Source: Lepidodermella squamata
Taxonomy: Eukaryota; Gastrotricha
Assembly: GCA_047495785.1 (NCBI GenBank)
Contig: JBLDXI010000026.1
Span: forward strand, 992,001-1,056,000
Length of the DNA stretch: 64,000 bases
Direction of reading: 5' to 3'
The notes under the pieces were generated by a model. That model made no database searches and was not told where the DNA came from. It worked only from the letters and a program-made list of their open reading frames with translations. Below, piece by piece: positions 23,250 to 34,800 of this stretch (the stretch's first letter is position 1; every line of letters starts with the position of its first letter). The position numbers and the translations under genes were made by a program.

Positions 23250-25802
23250 TTATTTCGTGGCCATGGTTTGTTTAATCCAGGATAAGACGCTGCAGACGCG
23301 GGCGAAAACCGAAGGAGCACCGCCTAGACCGCAACGGGACGCTCCCCATGAAACAACGCCGATAACTCTGGTTCTGCCCTCGGATTTGCAGAGTAACGGT
23401 CCTCCGCTGTCTCCAGTACAAGTCGATGGGCTTCCATTGCCCACGCAAAGTTGAGCGTCTGATAACCCACCGGAGTAAGCCCTGTTGCAAGCTGTACGGC
23501 TATTGATGTTCAGTTCAGCCATTTTGAGTACGGGGGATGAGGTATTAGCTAAGATTTAAAATTCAAAAATTGGATGAAACTTGAAGAGGTAGAGACTTAC
23601 ATTCCGTTCTACCCCAACCTGCAACTACAACATTCTCGCAGCCATCAATCGAGGTTGAGGTCGAAGATACGCTGCTTTGGCAGTTTGTTTCATCAGGCAG
23701 ACAAACCGGGTGAATCGCTTCATTTAAATTAACGACTGAACTGAGTTTGATCAGCGCAAAGTCGTAGTTCCAGTTACGGCTCTGGTCGTAGTTTGGGTGT
23801 CGAAAAACCTGTGTTGACCTCTTCTCATCGCCGCCTTCATCGCGCGCTGAAAGGTCGTAGCGACCTAGAAGAGCTTTCACCCATTCAATTCTGGCACCTC
23901 TTTCGTCATCCGTTATGCAGTGGGCGGCGGTTAGTAACCACTGGTTGGATATCAAGGCTGCTCCACATCCCGACAGCGAGCTTGCCCCGGAGAATTTCGT
24001 GTAGATTTTGACAACCCACGGGAATTCGCCCGGAGTTGCAAATGACCCACCGAAAATCGTGCGAGGAATATGGACAACACCACATTGGCTTGAATTCCAG
24101 GATGATGTCGGGGTTACCGTTGTTTGACCAGGCTGCCGAGTGGTTGGTCTCATTCTAGCCGCTGTTCGCGATCTAGTCGTAGTGGCTTGACAGTTTGTCT
24201 CGTCCGACCCATCGGGGCAGTCCTCTTGAAAGATCCAAGTTAAAAAGGAACTTGTGAATACAAATTTAACAAACCCTCCCCGTCGCAAACCCAAGGGCTA
24301 AGAGAACAGAAGAGTTTCAGAATGTAAAGAGAATGCACTTCAGAGATTAAACCTTTGTATGCATTTGCCACTGGACCGGCAACGAAATCCATTGCAAATT
24401 GGAGGCTGCATGGGGAAAATGAATTGGTCATCTACAGCGCGGTTGAAAATGTAACCTGACGGGCCTCGGCCGCGCAACCTATTTCGTCAGAGTTGTCTCC
24501 GCAATCGTTTTCTGAATCGCATCTAAGTAATTTTTTAAGAATTGCCGGGAAAAAATCAAAACTTTAATCCTCACCTGTATAGTATCGATACGCATTTCGA
24601 ATTCGCGCATTGGAATTCAAAATTTGAGCATCGATTTGCTGCCCTTGAGGGTAGCTAAAATTACTCAAAAGTTATTCATATAATCATAAGTATAAGCGAA
24701 TTAAATACCGTAGTTACTGCTCTCAAGGTCGTGCTTGCGATCGACGTAGTAAGGGTGCAGTTTTCCTCTTCGCTACTGTCGCCGCAATCGTCCTTCCGAT
24801 CGCATACGTTCGTAGAATTTATGCACTTACCATTCGCGCAAGTGAAACCTCTGCAAATCGGCGCTCTCTTTGTTGTTGCTGCTGTTGTGGTTGTTACCTA
24901 GATAAGCAAATCATAATACCAATAGTCGAAGGTTTAATTGTCTTACAAAAACTCGTTCAAAACATCCAATTTCATCGCTAGCATCATCGCAGTCAGAATC
25001 GTAGTCACATCTATAAAGAAAAAGGTTATCTCGGTCTCAAAGGCTTATTTAAAAGACGAAACACATATTGCCGGTCGATGCATTGTTTGCTCACTAAACA
25101 AGGAAACTTGTCGGATCCACATTTCTAAGAAACAGACACGAATTAGTTGATACTTCAGTCAAGAAATTACTTGCGTTCAACTCAGCAGATCCGCATTTAA
25201 ATTCGTCACTGCCATCACCTGGGCGTGGAAATGATTGACGAAATGGAACTTTCAGGAATTTTCATACCACAGTCATCATCGCCGTCGCATCTAATTATCG
25301 GAATGTCAGGGTATAATGCTTTTTTAAGTCGATTCTTGCTAACCTGAACGCGCCAGATATGCATTTTTTGTTGGCGCAAACAAACCCGGAACATGCTGAA
25401 AAAGCTTCAACTGGAGCCTTTAAAATTAAACACGGTAGCTGTGTATCATAGGAGCAGAGCAAAGTCTACCATTTCTTGGATAGATTCGGATTTACATATC
25501 TCGAATGGCGGTAGCCAGATGTTATTCCGATAGCAAACAGCTCCTCGAGGTTGGTAATCCGTTGGACATTTTATCGTGACAATCGTCCCAGAAACAACTT
25601 TGTTACCTGCAGAGAGCTTTTCGCCCGAAATCGAGCTGAAAACTGCATTTTCTATCACCGGAATACGGCAAGTGTTTGCTGAGGCCGTTAATGCATAAAT
25701 AATCTGCGAAGCAAAAGCTGAAGATTCATAGAACTCAGTAAACTCCCTGGCACACACCTGTTTTACAGCAATTACGAGTAGAAAGGAATTGTCAAATTTC
25801 AT
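23250..25802 (-). CDS. Secreted modular serine protease, sushi + five LDLa + chymotrypsin-fold domain
   Basis: Start ATG at 25802. A hydrophobic signal peptide is probably split by a 54-bp intron. The first domain is a sushi/CCP module (25690-25480): four cysteines with the closing pattern [14 protein letters not shown]. Five LDLa modules follow, from about 25420 to 24190. The protease domain is in exons 24224-23601 and 23548-23250. It carries [14 protein letters not shown] and CTGDSGGP, so His, Asp and Ser are all present. Position 189 is Ser, as in chymotrypsin. The mature N-terminus IFGG follows Pro-Arg-Thr, so the residue before it is Thr. The sushi/LDLa/protease mix recalls insect modular serine protease (ModSP/HP14), an initiator upstream of Toll signalling, though there the sushi lies after the LDLa units. 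Estimated length is about 640 residues. Function is inferred, not shown. Confidence 0.85.
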
Positions 25803-25811
25803 AGATAACAA

Positions 25812-26211
25812 TCAACTTTCAGATACTGGAGAGAACGTTCTATTCAAGTGGTGATAATTTGAATTCAATTGTGTTCTCGCCAGGCGTGGTGAAAGTAGTA
25901 GCGTGGTCTTATAAAGATTAGTATTCATCAGTTTACTCAAGCGAGAATTATGCATCACAATGCTGCGTGGTAAAACCTGGACGTAGAAAATAAAACAGGA
26001 AACGGCAGTCTATCTTCTTTGAAAGCGGATAATCTAGAGCACTGGAAAACTTCCTTTTCAAGACGGTCTGTAAATATTCGAAAAATTAAAAACCATAATT
26101 AGCATTCCCACCAAAACTGAGAAATATTAGACAAATTGAGCGTGTAATTCGTTACACCTAATTCAAACTACAATCCTCCGCAGGACATCTTTCACTTTAT
26201 TTCATCCATGA
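25812..26211. other. Spacer between GPCR and protease genes
   Basis: No frame or RNA recognised; it would contain the promoter of the sushi-LDLa protease if that gene is transcribed on its own. Confidence 0.4.
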
Positions 26212-27458
26212 TCAATTTTGAGTCCCACATGTTCTACTACTACTGTCTGTCTTAATATCGTCGAAAAAACTCGTGGATTCTTCACTCGATTTAGTATTAG
26301 GCGAAACAACGTTGATGCTGCTTTCCAAGAGAACGCTGTCAAGTCTTTTCTGGAAGTGGCTGGCTGATAAATGGGATTCGAAGCTTGACGTACTGGGTCT
26401 CCTCATCACTCCTCGGTTCTTCGTGAACTTTCGGAAGAGGGTCCGCCGAAACAGCCTGTTTCCAATAAAGTAGATGAAGAAATTGAGGCTGTACTCGATT
26501 GAGAGGAGAATCACAACACCGGATGTTGCATTTCGCATTAAGGACTCATCGACGACGAAAAACCTGTCCCATATGAGCATTCGGCTGATAGGACTTATCA
26601 TAGTCATCTATTAACATGAGCGAATTTGTAAATATGTTCAACAAATTTTTAGTTTCTTACCGGTATCTCTCCTAAAACAGTAGCACAAGTCGCAGGGATC
26701 AAAGTTAGAGTAAGGTAATGCTGGTGTCGATTAGCGCAATTTTTAGGCAATGGAATGCCCATTTTCCGATGAAAGGAGTCGCGGTGAACAGCAGCGATGA
26801 GTAACGCGTTGAAAACAATCAAAACCAGCAATATTCCAACGTTGTAAATCATGAAGCGGATCAATGAATAGTAGAATAAATAGTCTTCCAAACCGATATA
26901 ATCCTCGCTTTCGTTGCATCTTAACGAAGGCTGGAGGACGAACATTGCCATTCGCGGGAGATTTACCACAGTTACTAATGCCATTATGACGTAGCAGTAG
27001 TAACGGGCTCTCTTTCTTTGCTCGAATAGCGCTACAATGTCGCTTTGCGAGGCTTTGTTCGTTGTAATGAAGATATAGCGTTCGACAGTGTACGCTACTG
27101 TAAAAATGACGGACTGGGTCCTGCCCCAACACGCCAGCGGCCATGCAAAGTATGCTGATATAGGCTGGGTCCATTCTGGGTAGTTGGCTAGGTGCCAATT
27201 TAGGATTGTGAAAGACAATTGACCGGTCAAGTTGACTATTTGAATTGCGGCAAGAAAGGTCAAAAATACGTAAGTTGGGGATCTGAAAGTCCGTGAATCT
27301 TTCAAGATGACGAAGTTCAGCGCATTCCCGATGATGCCGAGGGTACTCATAATCGGGACTCCATACAGAACCAGAAAAATTAGGAAAGGACAGTCGGTTT
27401 TAGCCTCGTCCGGGCAGAAACTTGCCGTCTTACTGGATATATTCGTCAGAAAGCCCAT
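26212..27458 (-). CDS. Rhodopsin-class GPCR, FMRFamide-receptor-like (paralogue 2)
   Basis: Two exons, 27458-26661 and 26607-26212, with a 53-bp intron (GTAAGAAAC to TTAATAG) in phase 0 after GEIP; 397 residues. The N-terminus has an NIS sequon and two cysteines. TM1 is LIFLVLYGVPIMSTLGIIGNALNF with the conserved GN. SPTYVFLTFLAA leads into TM2, TM3 ends in VERYIF (ERY motif), TM5 is VGILLVLIVFNALLI, and TM7 is IEYSLNFFIYFIGN followed by an FRRTLF helix-8 region. The tail is about 85 residues, rich in Ser/Thr, and likely a kinase/arrestin substrate. It shares family, layout and one intron site with the GPCR at 19113-20262, which has one extra intron. Ligand unknown; FMRFamide-like peptides are the family precedent. 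Confidence 0.87.
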
Positions 27459-28346
27459 TAATTATAAAAAATTGAAAGAAAATCTATTAAAAAGACGACA
27501 ATTTAATAGAAAAATTTGCTCTTTTTTTGGCAAGGTCATCGGCTAATTATTTCTAAAATTCCAGGGAAAATTGCTGATCAAGTGCTGCTCTGACGCATTT
27601 ACAAAGTGGTTTTACGCAGTCTTCTTATCGTTATCGGATCAAAAAACTTGAGACTATAGGTTTTGTTCCTGTCAGAGGACAATGTTGTTAACTGCATGCA
27701 TTCTCAAGAGGGAGAGGAAGAAAAATAAATCGATGGGCCGAGTCTAACTGCTAGTTCCGCAGGAAATAATTTCAAAGTGTGAAGGAACGCTGACGAATTT
27801 CGGTGATTTTATTGTGCAATGGCGTTTAAAAAACCGGTCAAAAGGCCGAATGTATATCGATCAATGTGAATCTTGAACTTCGGATGCAGCTTTCATCGCT
27901 CTATTTCCGCATACAGCAGTTCTATTTTGACCATCGGGCGTGGTAATCCGCATCCTGATTGATCGACTTACAAGTTTGATTAGTGTCACACACGATTCAT
28001 GCGTCATGCATCAATAATCTTGACACGCATATACGCGCTGGCATAAGCAACGCGTACTTAAGGTCGCACCCGCTAATACTCGGTTATCTTCCGCCCCTTG
28101 AGACAACTTGTATTAAAATCAATTTGCGAAAATCCATCTCTCCCCCCGGATCATGGGCCGAAATTGCTTTTTGCTTTTCATGTGTTATCTGATCCCGCTG
28201 CTCAGAGACAAGTTTATCCCAGCTTGTATATCTAGGCTATCATGAATGATAAATGGGTGATAAGATTTAACTCATGAGCAATGGTAAAGAGAAACAAAGC
28301 GAAAAGAGCGATAACTTATTATTTACACTCACACTAAGTTTAAATC
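27459..28346. other. Intergenic stretch between divergent genes
   Basis: Lies between minus-strand GPCR 2 and the plus-strand Cys-rich peptide gene and should contain both promoters. Nothing specific recognised. Confidence 0.5.
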
Positions 28347-28684
28347 ATGCGTGTATTCTGGAATATTGTATGTCTCAGCATAATTTCAATCACCTTCTGC
28401 TATGGCCATGCATTATTTGGTGATCCAACAAACTCCCATCGACATTGGTGAGCCAGATTTTTAAAGCTTATAATCAAGGAAAACCAATGCGTTTTTCCAG
28501 CCCTTGCTCAGACTGCTATCAAGTTGGTCGGGTGTGCAACTTTGACAAGCTAACGCGAAACTACACCTGCCGATTTGGACTGTGCCCATGCTTTGTAACA
28601 GCGGGTGGAGTTAACATTCAAGCTCAGTTATCTTGCTATAAATTTTGCGTTCAAGATGGTACTGAAGATTCCTATCTATGTTGA
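28347..28684 (+). CDS. Small secreted cysteine-rich protein, 94 aa
   Basis: Two exons, 28347-28447 and 28501-28684, separated by a 53-bp intron with donor GTGAGC and acceptor TTTTTCCAG. The spliced frame starts with a clear signal peptide (MRVFWNIVCLSIISITFCYG, residues 1-20). A mature part of about 74 residues follows with ten cysteines, including HCPCSDC at the start, LCPCF in the middle and a C-terminal Cys. That would allow five disulfides. An AATAAA polyadenylation signal lies at 28693, just after the stop. I recognise no family; it could be an antimicrobial, venom-like or matrix peptide. The next gene starts only 81 bp downstream on the same strand. Confidence 0.7.
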
Positions 28685-28765
28685 ATAATAATAATAAAAC
28701 GTCCGCCTTAATTTTTAAAAAAATGGAGTTTTTCTTTTTCATGTGGTTTATTTCGAACTATCAAA

Positions 28766-29456
28766 ATGCCTCACGTAACTGCTGATATGATGAGCCTATC
28801 GAGCTCTACTGATGGTGATGAAGAAGCAAAGCGAAAGGAAGGTGAAAAGTTTCGAATCTATTGCTTCATCGCCAAGTCGATTGATCTCCTTATAGCTAGC
28901 GGCTTAGCTGTTTTCGCAATCCTTATTTTGGTATCTGCTCCACGAGCTGATTCAAAGTCTCTGGATCACTCAGCGGATGAAGGCGGCTCGGGTGATGCTT
29001 TGAATGACATGCTCTTGGCTGTCTTCAGAATCGGAGCCGCTATAGCGATTACGTTCATTCTAGTCGACGTCATGGTCGCTGCTTTCGTTTCAATCTACAT
29101 CTGTTTGGTCGATGATTGCAAACTTTGGTATAAGGGTGAGTTCAGTTTCATTCCAGTCGCTCAATTTATGATAGCTTTTTTCAGCTGCTTATACTTCTGG
29201 TCTTACAACCCTGCTGACTTCTATCACCGGTTTCGTTTCAATGATCGCAGTGAGCATCAGATTCGCAGTTCACGGTGTTCACTATGGTTTGGCTTTCGGA
29301 TCGTCGGTCGCAACGTCTGTCTTCTTCCTATTCCGCATAATTGCGCTGGGTCTGTATTTCGCCATCACCGCGGCTATCAAAGCTCGGAACAAAAAGCGCC
29401 GATTGGCACGTCGGAGGGAAGAAATGCGAAGACTTGCAGGATTGATGAACAAATAA
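28766..29456 (+). CDS. Four-transmembrane protein of unknown function, 213 aa
   Basis: Exons 28766-29135 and 29185-29456 join in phase 1 across a 49-bp intron (GTGAGTTC to TTTTTTCAG). The N-terminus is acidic/Ser-rich (MMSLSSSTDGDEEAKRKEGEK). Four hydrophobic helices follow at about residues 32-55, 84-115, 124-147 and 163-188. The tail is strongly basic (RNKKRRLARRREEMRRL), indicating a cytoplasmic C-terminus. The loop between helices 1 and 2 is acidic. AATAAA overlaps the stop codon (29452). The layout resembles tetraspan membrane proteins, but the CCG motif and conserved cysteines of tetraspanins are absent. Family unknown. Confidence 0.75.
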
Positions 29457-30297
29457 ATGCTAGATTATTGTCACTCCATAGATTCATAAAAATGTATTGA
29501 ACTTCTGTTGTCAGATAACTTGATTCGTTGAACGTACAAACTCAACAGTTACTTCGTACAACAGCTTCGCCGAATAGGTGCAAAAACCCTTCAGCAGATG
29601 TGCATGAGAAGCTGGGCTGCTCAAAAACTGGGTTGCCAGCGTTTCATCGAATAATAAGATGGCGGGAGACTCGACGGTGTGTCCAAAGCATGTTTAATAG
29701 TATTTTACTAGGTATTTTTTTATCTGAATACAGTGAAATGGATCCAACTACTATGCGGTGCACGTGGTTTCATAAACAAATAGTAGTAATTATACGCAAG
29801 ACATGTATGCTAAAGCTGGAGCAAGTGACAACACTTGTATTATCTCAGATGAGTCAAACATTCAAGCGTGCCCAGCTGCGTACGGCGGCGGGGAAGCGTA
29901 GGGGATGGGAGAAATTTGCAGTCACGAAATCAGTTTTTTCAAGCAAACCTGTGTGTGGTTAAGACGCAGTTGCCGCACTACCCTCTAATTCGACTGGATA
30001 TGTGTCGTCCTAACTGGATCAACTCTGTCACACGCCAGCCTAAGTGGTGTCATTCCATGTCTTGGTGGTCAAAATGTTGCAAATAACACATTTTAGTATC
30101 CTTCATCCCCATTCCTATTACCTATAACCACAACGAAAGAGCTATAACCCTTCTAGGAATCTTTCCGAGGTTAAATTGCATTTCTGTAGTACATTTTATA
30201 GTGCATACATTGAACCAGCATTGTTCATTCTTGCTTTTAGCTCTTATGCCAACCATTATACAAGTTACCTGACTTCTCTAAGCATATATTTATTTAG
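29457..30297. other. Stretch without a clear gene
   Basis: Overlapping plus-strand frames (29528-29962 and 29868-30086) have no motif. It may hold 5' exons of the membrane protein whose last exon is at 30298-30545. Confidence 0.35.
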
Positions 30298-30545
30298 GTT
30301 TGTATTATGAATGCGCGGCCACTGCAAAAATGATGCTCAACTGGCCAGTGATATGCTTCTACGCTATGCACGTTGCTGTCGCTGCGACGGCCCTGCTGTT
30401 CCCCATGTTCCACTATTTGTATACTGAGACCGCTAATTTGATGATATCTCAGCTTTCGGTGCCTTACGTTATTCTGAGCCTAATCGTCGTCAACAATGCG
30501 ATCAACAACTGCTTCTTCAAAGTGGAAAACCGCAATTACTTTTAA
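30298..30545 (+). CDS. Short membrane protein or terminal exon
   Basis: An open frame follows a possible acceptor (ATTTATTTAG) and encodes two hydrophobic segments: WPVICFYAMHVAVAATALLF and VPYVILSLIVVNNAI. An AATAAA signal sits at 30607, 60 bp after the stop. If translated from the internal ATG at 30330 it would be about 71 residues. It is more likely the 3' exon of a longer gene with unseen upstream exons. No family recognised. Confidence 0.4.
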
Positions 30546-31868
30546 CCGCAGTTTTGATCTCACCTGAATGTTTTGCTTTATATTAATGTTTCAGCGTTTT
30601 TTTCGTAATAAAGCATATTACGGTTGAAGAAAGTTTGATCTCTAGTAAGTAACGCAGTCGATTTAAAACCAGAGGTCAGGGGATTGATCCCGCATCCTCA
30701 AGTATGGTGCGGTATGTCCGATCTTATGGTCAGAGGGATTTCGAAATATAAAATTGATAATCAACCACGCAACTTGACAAGAAAATGAATAGTCCGGGAA
30801 AAGCCAGGTAAAATGCCGAAAATTTGGACTACTGCGATTCCACAAAAAATGACGATCTCTTGATTACATGAGGTCAATAAACTTGATGATTGAGACAATG
30901 TGACACGCGCACATTGTTTCCTTTAGCTTCGGCGGTTCTGCGATCATTTTTTGCCTGTTCTTTCTGGTTCTTTTGTTTCTCTAGCTGTTTTGAAGTAGTC
31001 CCGATGAAACCATTTATCATCGGATTATTTCGGGCGTTCCTGAATCTGGCCCATTGTCGGGAAATGATCCAAGTAGCATTAATTAGGTAGTACACAAATT
31101 AGTCTTCAAAACGGTGTAACCTTAACTCGGGCACTTAGTGCGCTCATATTATCATCTTTTCGTCGAGTTACAAAAGCTGTCTCCGCGAAAGGTCATTTGT
31201 ACCCCCACGACATAAATAGCGCATGAAACTTTCCAGAAGAAAACACACATTTTTGCCGTTCTATTGTAGAAGCTGCTAGTAAACACACAACTTTTAGTAA
31301 TATTAATATCATTTTTGTAATTGAATCGTGCATGCAAATGCATCTATCTCATGAACCAGTTGGCTAGACACTTTATGGATTATACTGAGATTGTAAAGCG
31401 TAACGTTGTAGCATTATACAAAGCTTCATTATAAAGATTTTCATTTCTAGCAGCTTCTTTTAAAAAATCGAGCCTAGCACACGAACAGAGATGCGAAATT
31501 CGACGTTTAAATCGAATATTTTTTCATTCTTGAAATCTAAAAAGGTGAGACACACAATAAAATAAACAATTCACTGAGACTCGAGGTGTATCACTCGTCA
31601 AGATCAGATTCGAAAAGCAGCCATGCCGTCTAAAGCTAAAGACACTCCCCACTTTTACAACCGTTGCTATAATTCCTTGTTTTCTTTATTCAATCAGGAG
31701 CCATTACATTTCAATTAAGGCTGATTTTCGGATAGCCTTTCTCCTCAGCGACTATCGACCAATTTAGAACATTTTTTAAAGAGATGAAAAATAATTAATA
31801 AAAAAAATAAACTATTAAATATGAATTATTTTATTGGGTTATCTATCAATTTATTAATCACCGCGTTT
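30546..31868. other. Intergenic stretch, converging genes
   Basis: No supportable gene. A tRNA-like pair of promoter words occurs near 30650-30690 (see rejected list). The ankyrin gene's reverse-strand AATAAA lies near 31830. Confidence 0.4.
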
Positions 31869-34800
31869 TTATTGAGGAATTCCGAGTTTGACAAAAAGTC
31901 TAACAATATCATATTTGCTGTTGTCAAACGCCAGTCTGAGCGGCGTTTTGCCAATTTTGTCGCGAGCTCTTGGGTCAGCCCCTCGCGATATCAAAGTCTG
32001 GCACGCCATCAACTGGCCAGCCTGCGCCGCAACGTGTAAAACCGTGCGGCCGAACCTATTCGTTTTGATGCAAAGCAAATCCGGGCTATGGTCCAGCAAC
32101 ATGTGAATGACCAAGCTCTGCTTCCGCGACGGCTCATCGAGTCGCTTTTCCGGCGACTGGTTCAAAATTGTACTGCGTAGGATGTCTTCAGTCATCTCCC
32201 AACGGCCGGCTGTTACCGCGTCTTCGATAGTTTTCGAGCCTAGCCCCGTTTTGGCCTTGACTTCGGCCTCTCGCCATCGCCTTGCGTCGAGCAAGGAGGC
32301 CCCACTTTGGCCCTCGCGAACTGCGAGGTGCAGAGGCGTGTGACCGTATTCATCCTGGGCGAACGGGTTTGCCCTTCGATCGAGAAATAGCTGGACTACG
32401 TCAGGGTGTTGATGACGGGCGGCTAGATGAAGAGGCCGATAAAGCTGGAAAATGCACAAATTTAATCAAATTTCAAAATTTGAAAAAGTCTGTAAAAAAA
32501 TTTTGAAATTAAAAAAGAATAGTCAAATCAAATTTTGTTATCAAAACTGAAATTTTTCAAAACTTTGAATTTTAGAACTTGGAGACAAAATATTTTAATT
32601 TTAATTTCAAAATTTCATATTCTTGTTTTCAAAATTTTGAACTTTTAAACCAAAATTCGGTATTTGAATGGCAATTTTTGTAGCTACCTGTTTGTCATCT
32701 ATCGCTTCTTTATTAGCGGCGCGATTCATCAGCAACTCCGCAATTTCAAGCCGACCCCATTCCGCAGCCATCTAGAAATCGAAAATTAAAAATTTGCAAA
32801 ATAAAACCGAAGAATTATTTACATGGAGAGGCGTGCGGCCGTACTTTCCGCCTTTTCCATTAACATCAGCGCCTTTATCGATCAGGCATCGAACTGCTTC
32901 GTATTGATTGTTGATTACAGCCCCTGAGAAAAATTTTATAAAATTATAAAAAAATGAAATTTAATCGAGTTTACAGTGTAACGGTGTGCATTTTTGGTGG
33001 CAGTGAGACTCGATGCGAGCGCGATTTTGAACCAGCAAACCGATCACTTCAGTCTGACCGAACCAAGCAGCCAAGTGAAGCGCAGTAGCCCCGTTCTAAA
33101 CGAAACATGGAAAAATTAATCCAAGAAAAAAACCATCAGAAATCCCACCAAATTTAAAATCAATTAAAATTTTGATTTTTTGACATTTTTTGGCTATTCG
33201 GCAACATGCGATTTAGGTTTTCCCAAAATTAATTTCCGATTCTTCAACTATCACTCCAGAAATTATTTTCAAAATGATATCATACCTCTTCATCGATAGC
33301 TTGAATATCAGCCCGGCTGAGTAAAAGCTGAACGATTTCCGCGTAACCTTTAGAAGCCGCGTCATGAAGCGGGGTTCGACCAATGCGGCCGTCTTTAGCG
33401 CCCGTTTCAGCGCCTCTTGTCAGCAGAAACGCGACTGCTTTCGGCTGAGCCGCTAAACAGGCCCAGTGAAGCGGCGTATCGCCGGCCTGGTCCCGCGAGC
33501 TACGCTCGGCGCCGCATTTCAGTAACAACTCGAGAATAGCCAGTTGGCCGAACCAGGCCGAGAAATGAAGAGCCGTTGCGCCTAACTGCTCGTCACGCTC
33601 TTCCAACAGCGCCCCGTTTGACACCAAATATTCGACAGTGTGCATGTGGCCTCCTAAAAAATTAATTCAAACATTAACATTCATCAGATTCATCTCCGAT
33701 TATTTTAATATTTTTTGTAAATTTCTCTACATCGTAGACCGTAGAGGAGGTAATTTTTTAAAGGGTAACTTCGGACCCTTTCGGTTTTGCGTTAGATTCT
33801 CTTCTCATTGAATCGAGGTCGCGTCTTGGTTTTTTAATTGTTTTTCAAAATTTTCCACGCCTATTTTTTACTGTTTTATGAATATTTTTTCGAATTAATG
33901 GCTTTCTACTGTTTTCTTTATCGTGAAATAAGAAGGAAAAAGACTTGGACAACGCTCATTTGAACGAAACCGTTGCCCTGTAGTCGAAAATTAGCCTCGT
34001 CCTAGCCTCGTTAAGCTAACGTTATTAATTCCTCAATTATTGTTTAATAATTTTTGAGCTGGATCATTTTTTAAATAACTGGATTTAATTCTTAATTTGA
34101 AATAAAAAACTCCAGCCTAACATTTTTTAATTTGAATTTTTCTAAATGCATTGTTTTTGTGGACAAAATTTGCGATTTTTCGAACGCTGATTGCAACAAC
34201 GGTAATCTCCAGGTTGGCATGATTCTTTAGCCATTGTTGACGAAGTGCGCGATCGGCTATCGATAGAAATGCCTTCCAAGAAACAGCGAGTAATCCTTCA
34301 AACGAAGGCAACTTATCATTTTTCCGGCGGCTCTTATTTTTTATTTGAAATGCGTGCCATCATTAAAATGAAAGGCAGAAGAACAACATTGCTCTAAGAC
34401 TATCAGGGCTTCAAATGGATATCGATAAAGACATCGCAACAGTGGGAAAGGAAATATAAGGAAAATGGTTGGCAGAAACGGCAACATTTTCCATCGGCTC
34501 TCGGGATTGGAAGTATAACGAACTGTCAACAACTCGCCGAGATACGTCAGATAAAAGTGGAAGTCGCGGAGTTAAAGACAACGTCATGCAACGCAACGAC
34601 AAAATGATTTTTTATAAATTTACCGTTTTTCTAGCAAAATTATCGATGTCCAAGCTCAAGAAAGCGTGAAGGATCAACTGAAGTCGGTGTCCTTAATCTG
34701 AATGTTTTAATTTTTTCAAAGAGAATGGAAAAGTACATGGCCAAAAAGTTCCCCCACTGGGAAAACTAACACCTATTATCAACAACGGCATTCTTCCAGT

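Noticed and set aside
28347-28684. Reading the Cys-rich peptide from the internal frame starting at 28445 without splicing
   Set aside because: It would lack a signal peptide; the GT...TTTTTCCAG intron restores one and keeps the frame.
30641-30705. tRNA-like A-box (TAACGCAGTCG) and B-box-like (GGGATTGATCC) words about 35 nt apart
   Set aside because: No acceptor-stem or anticodon-stem pairing could be drawn; perhaps a decayed tRNA-derived SINE at most.
32107-32343. Plus-strand frames opposite the ankyrin exons
   Set aside because: Shadows of the minus-strand ankyrin coding sequence.
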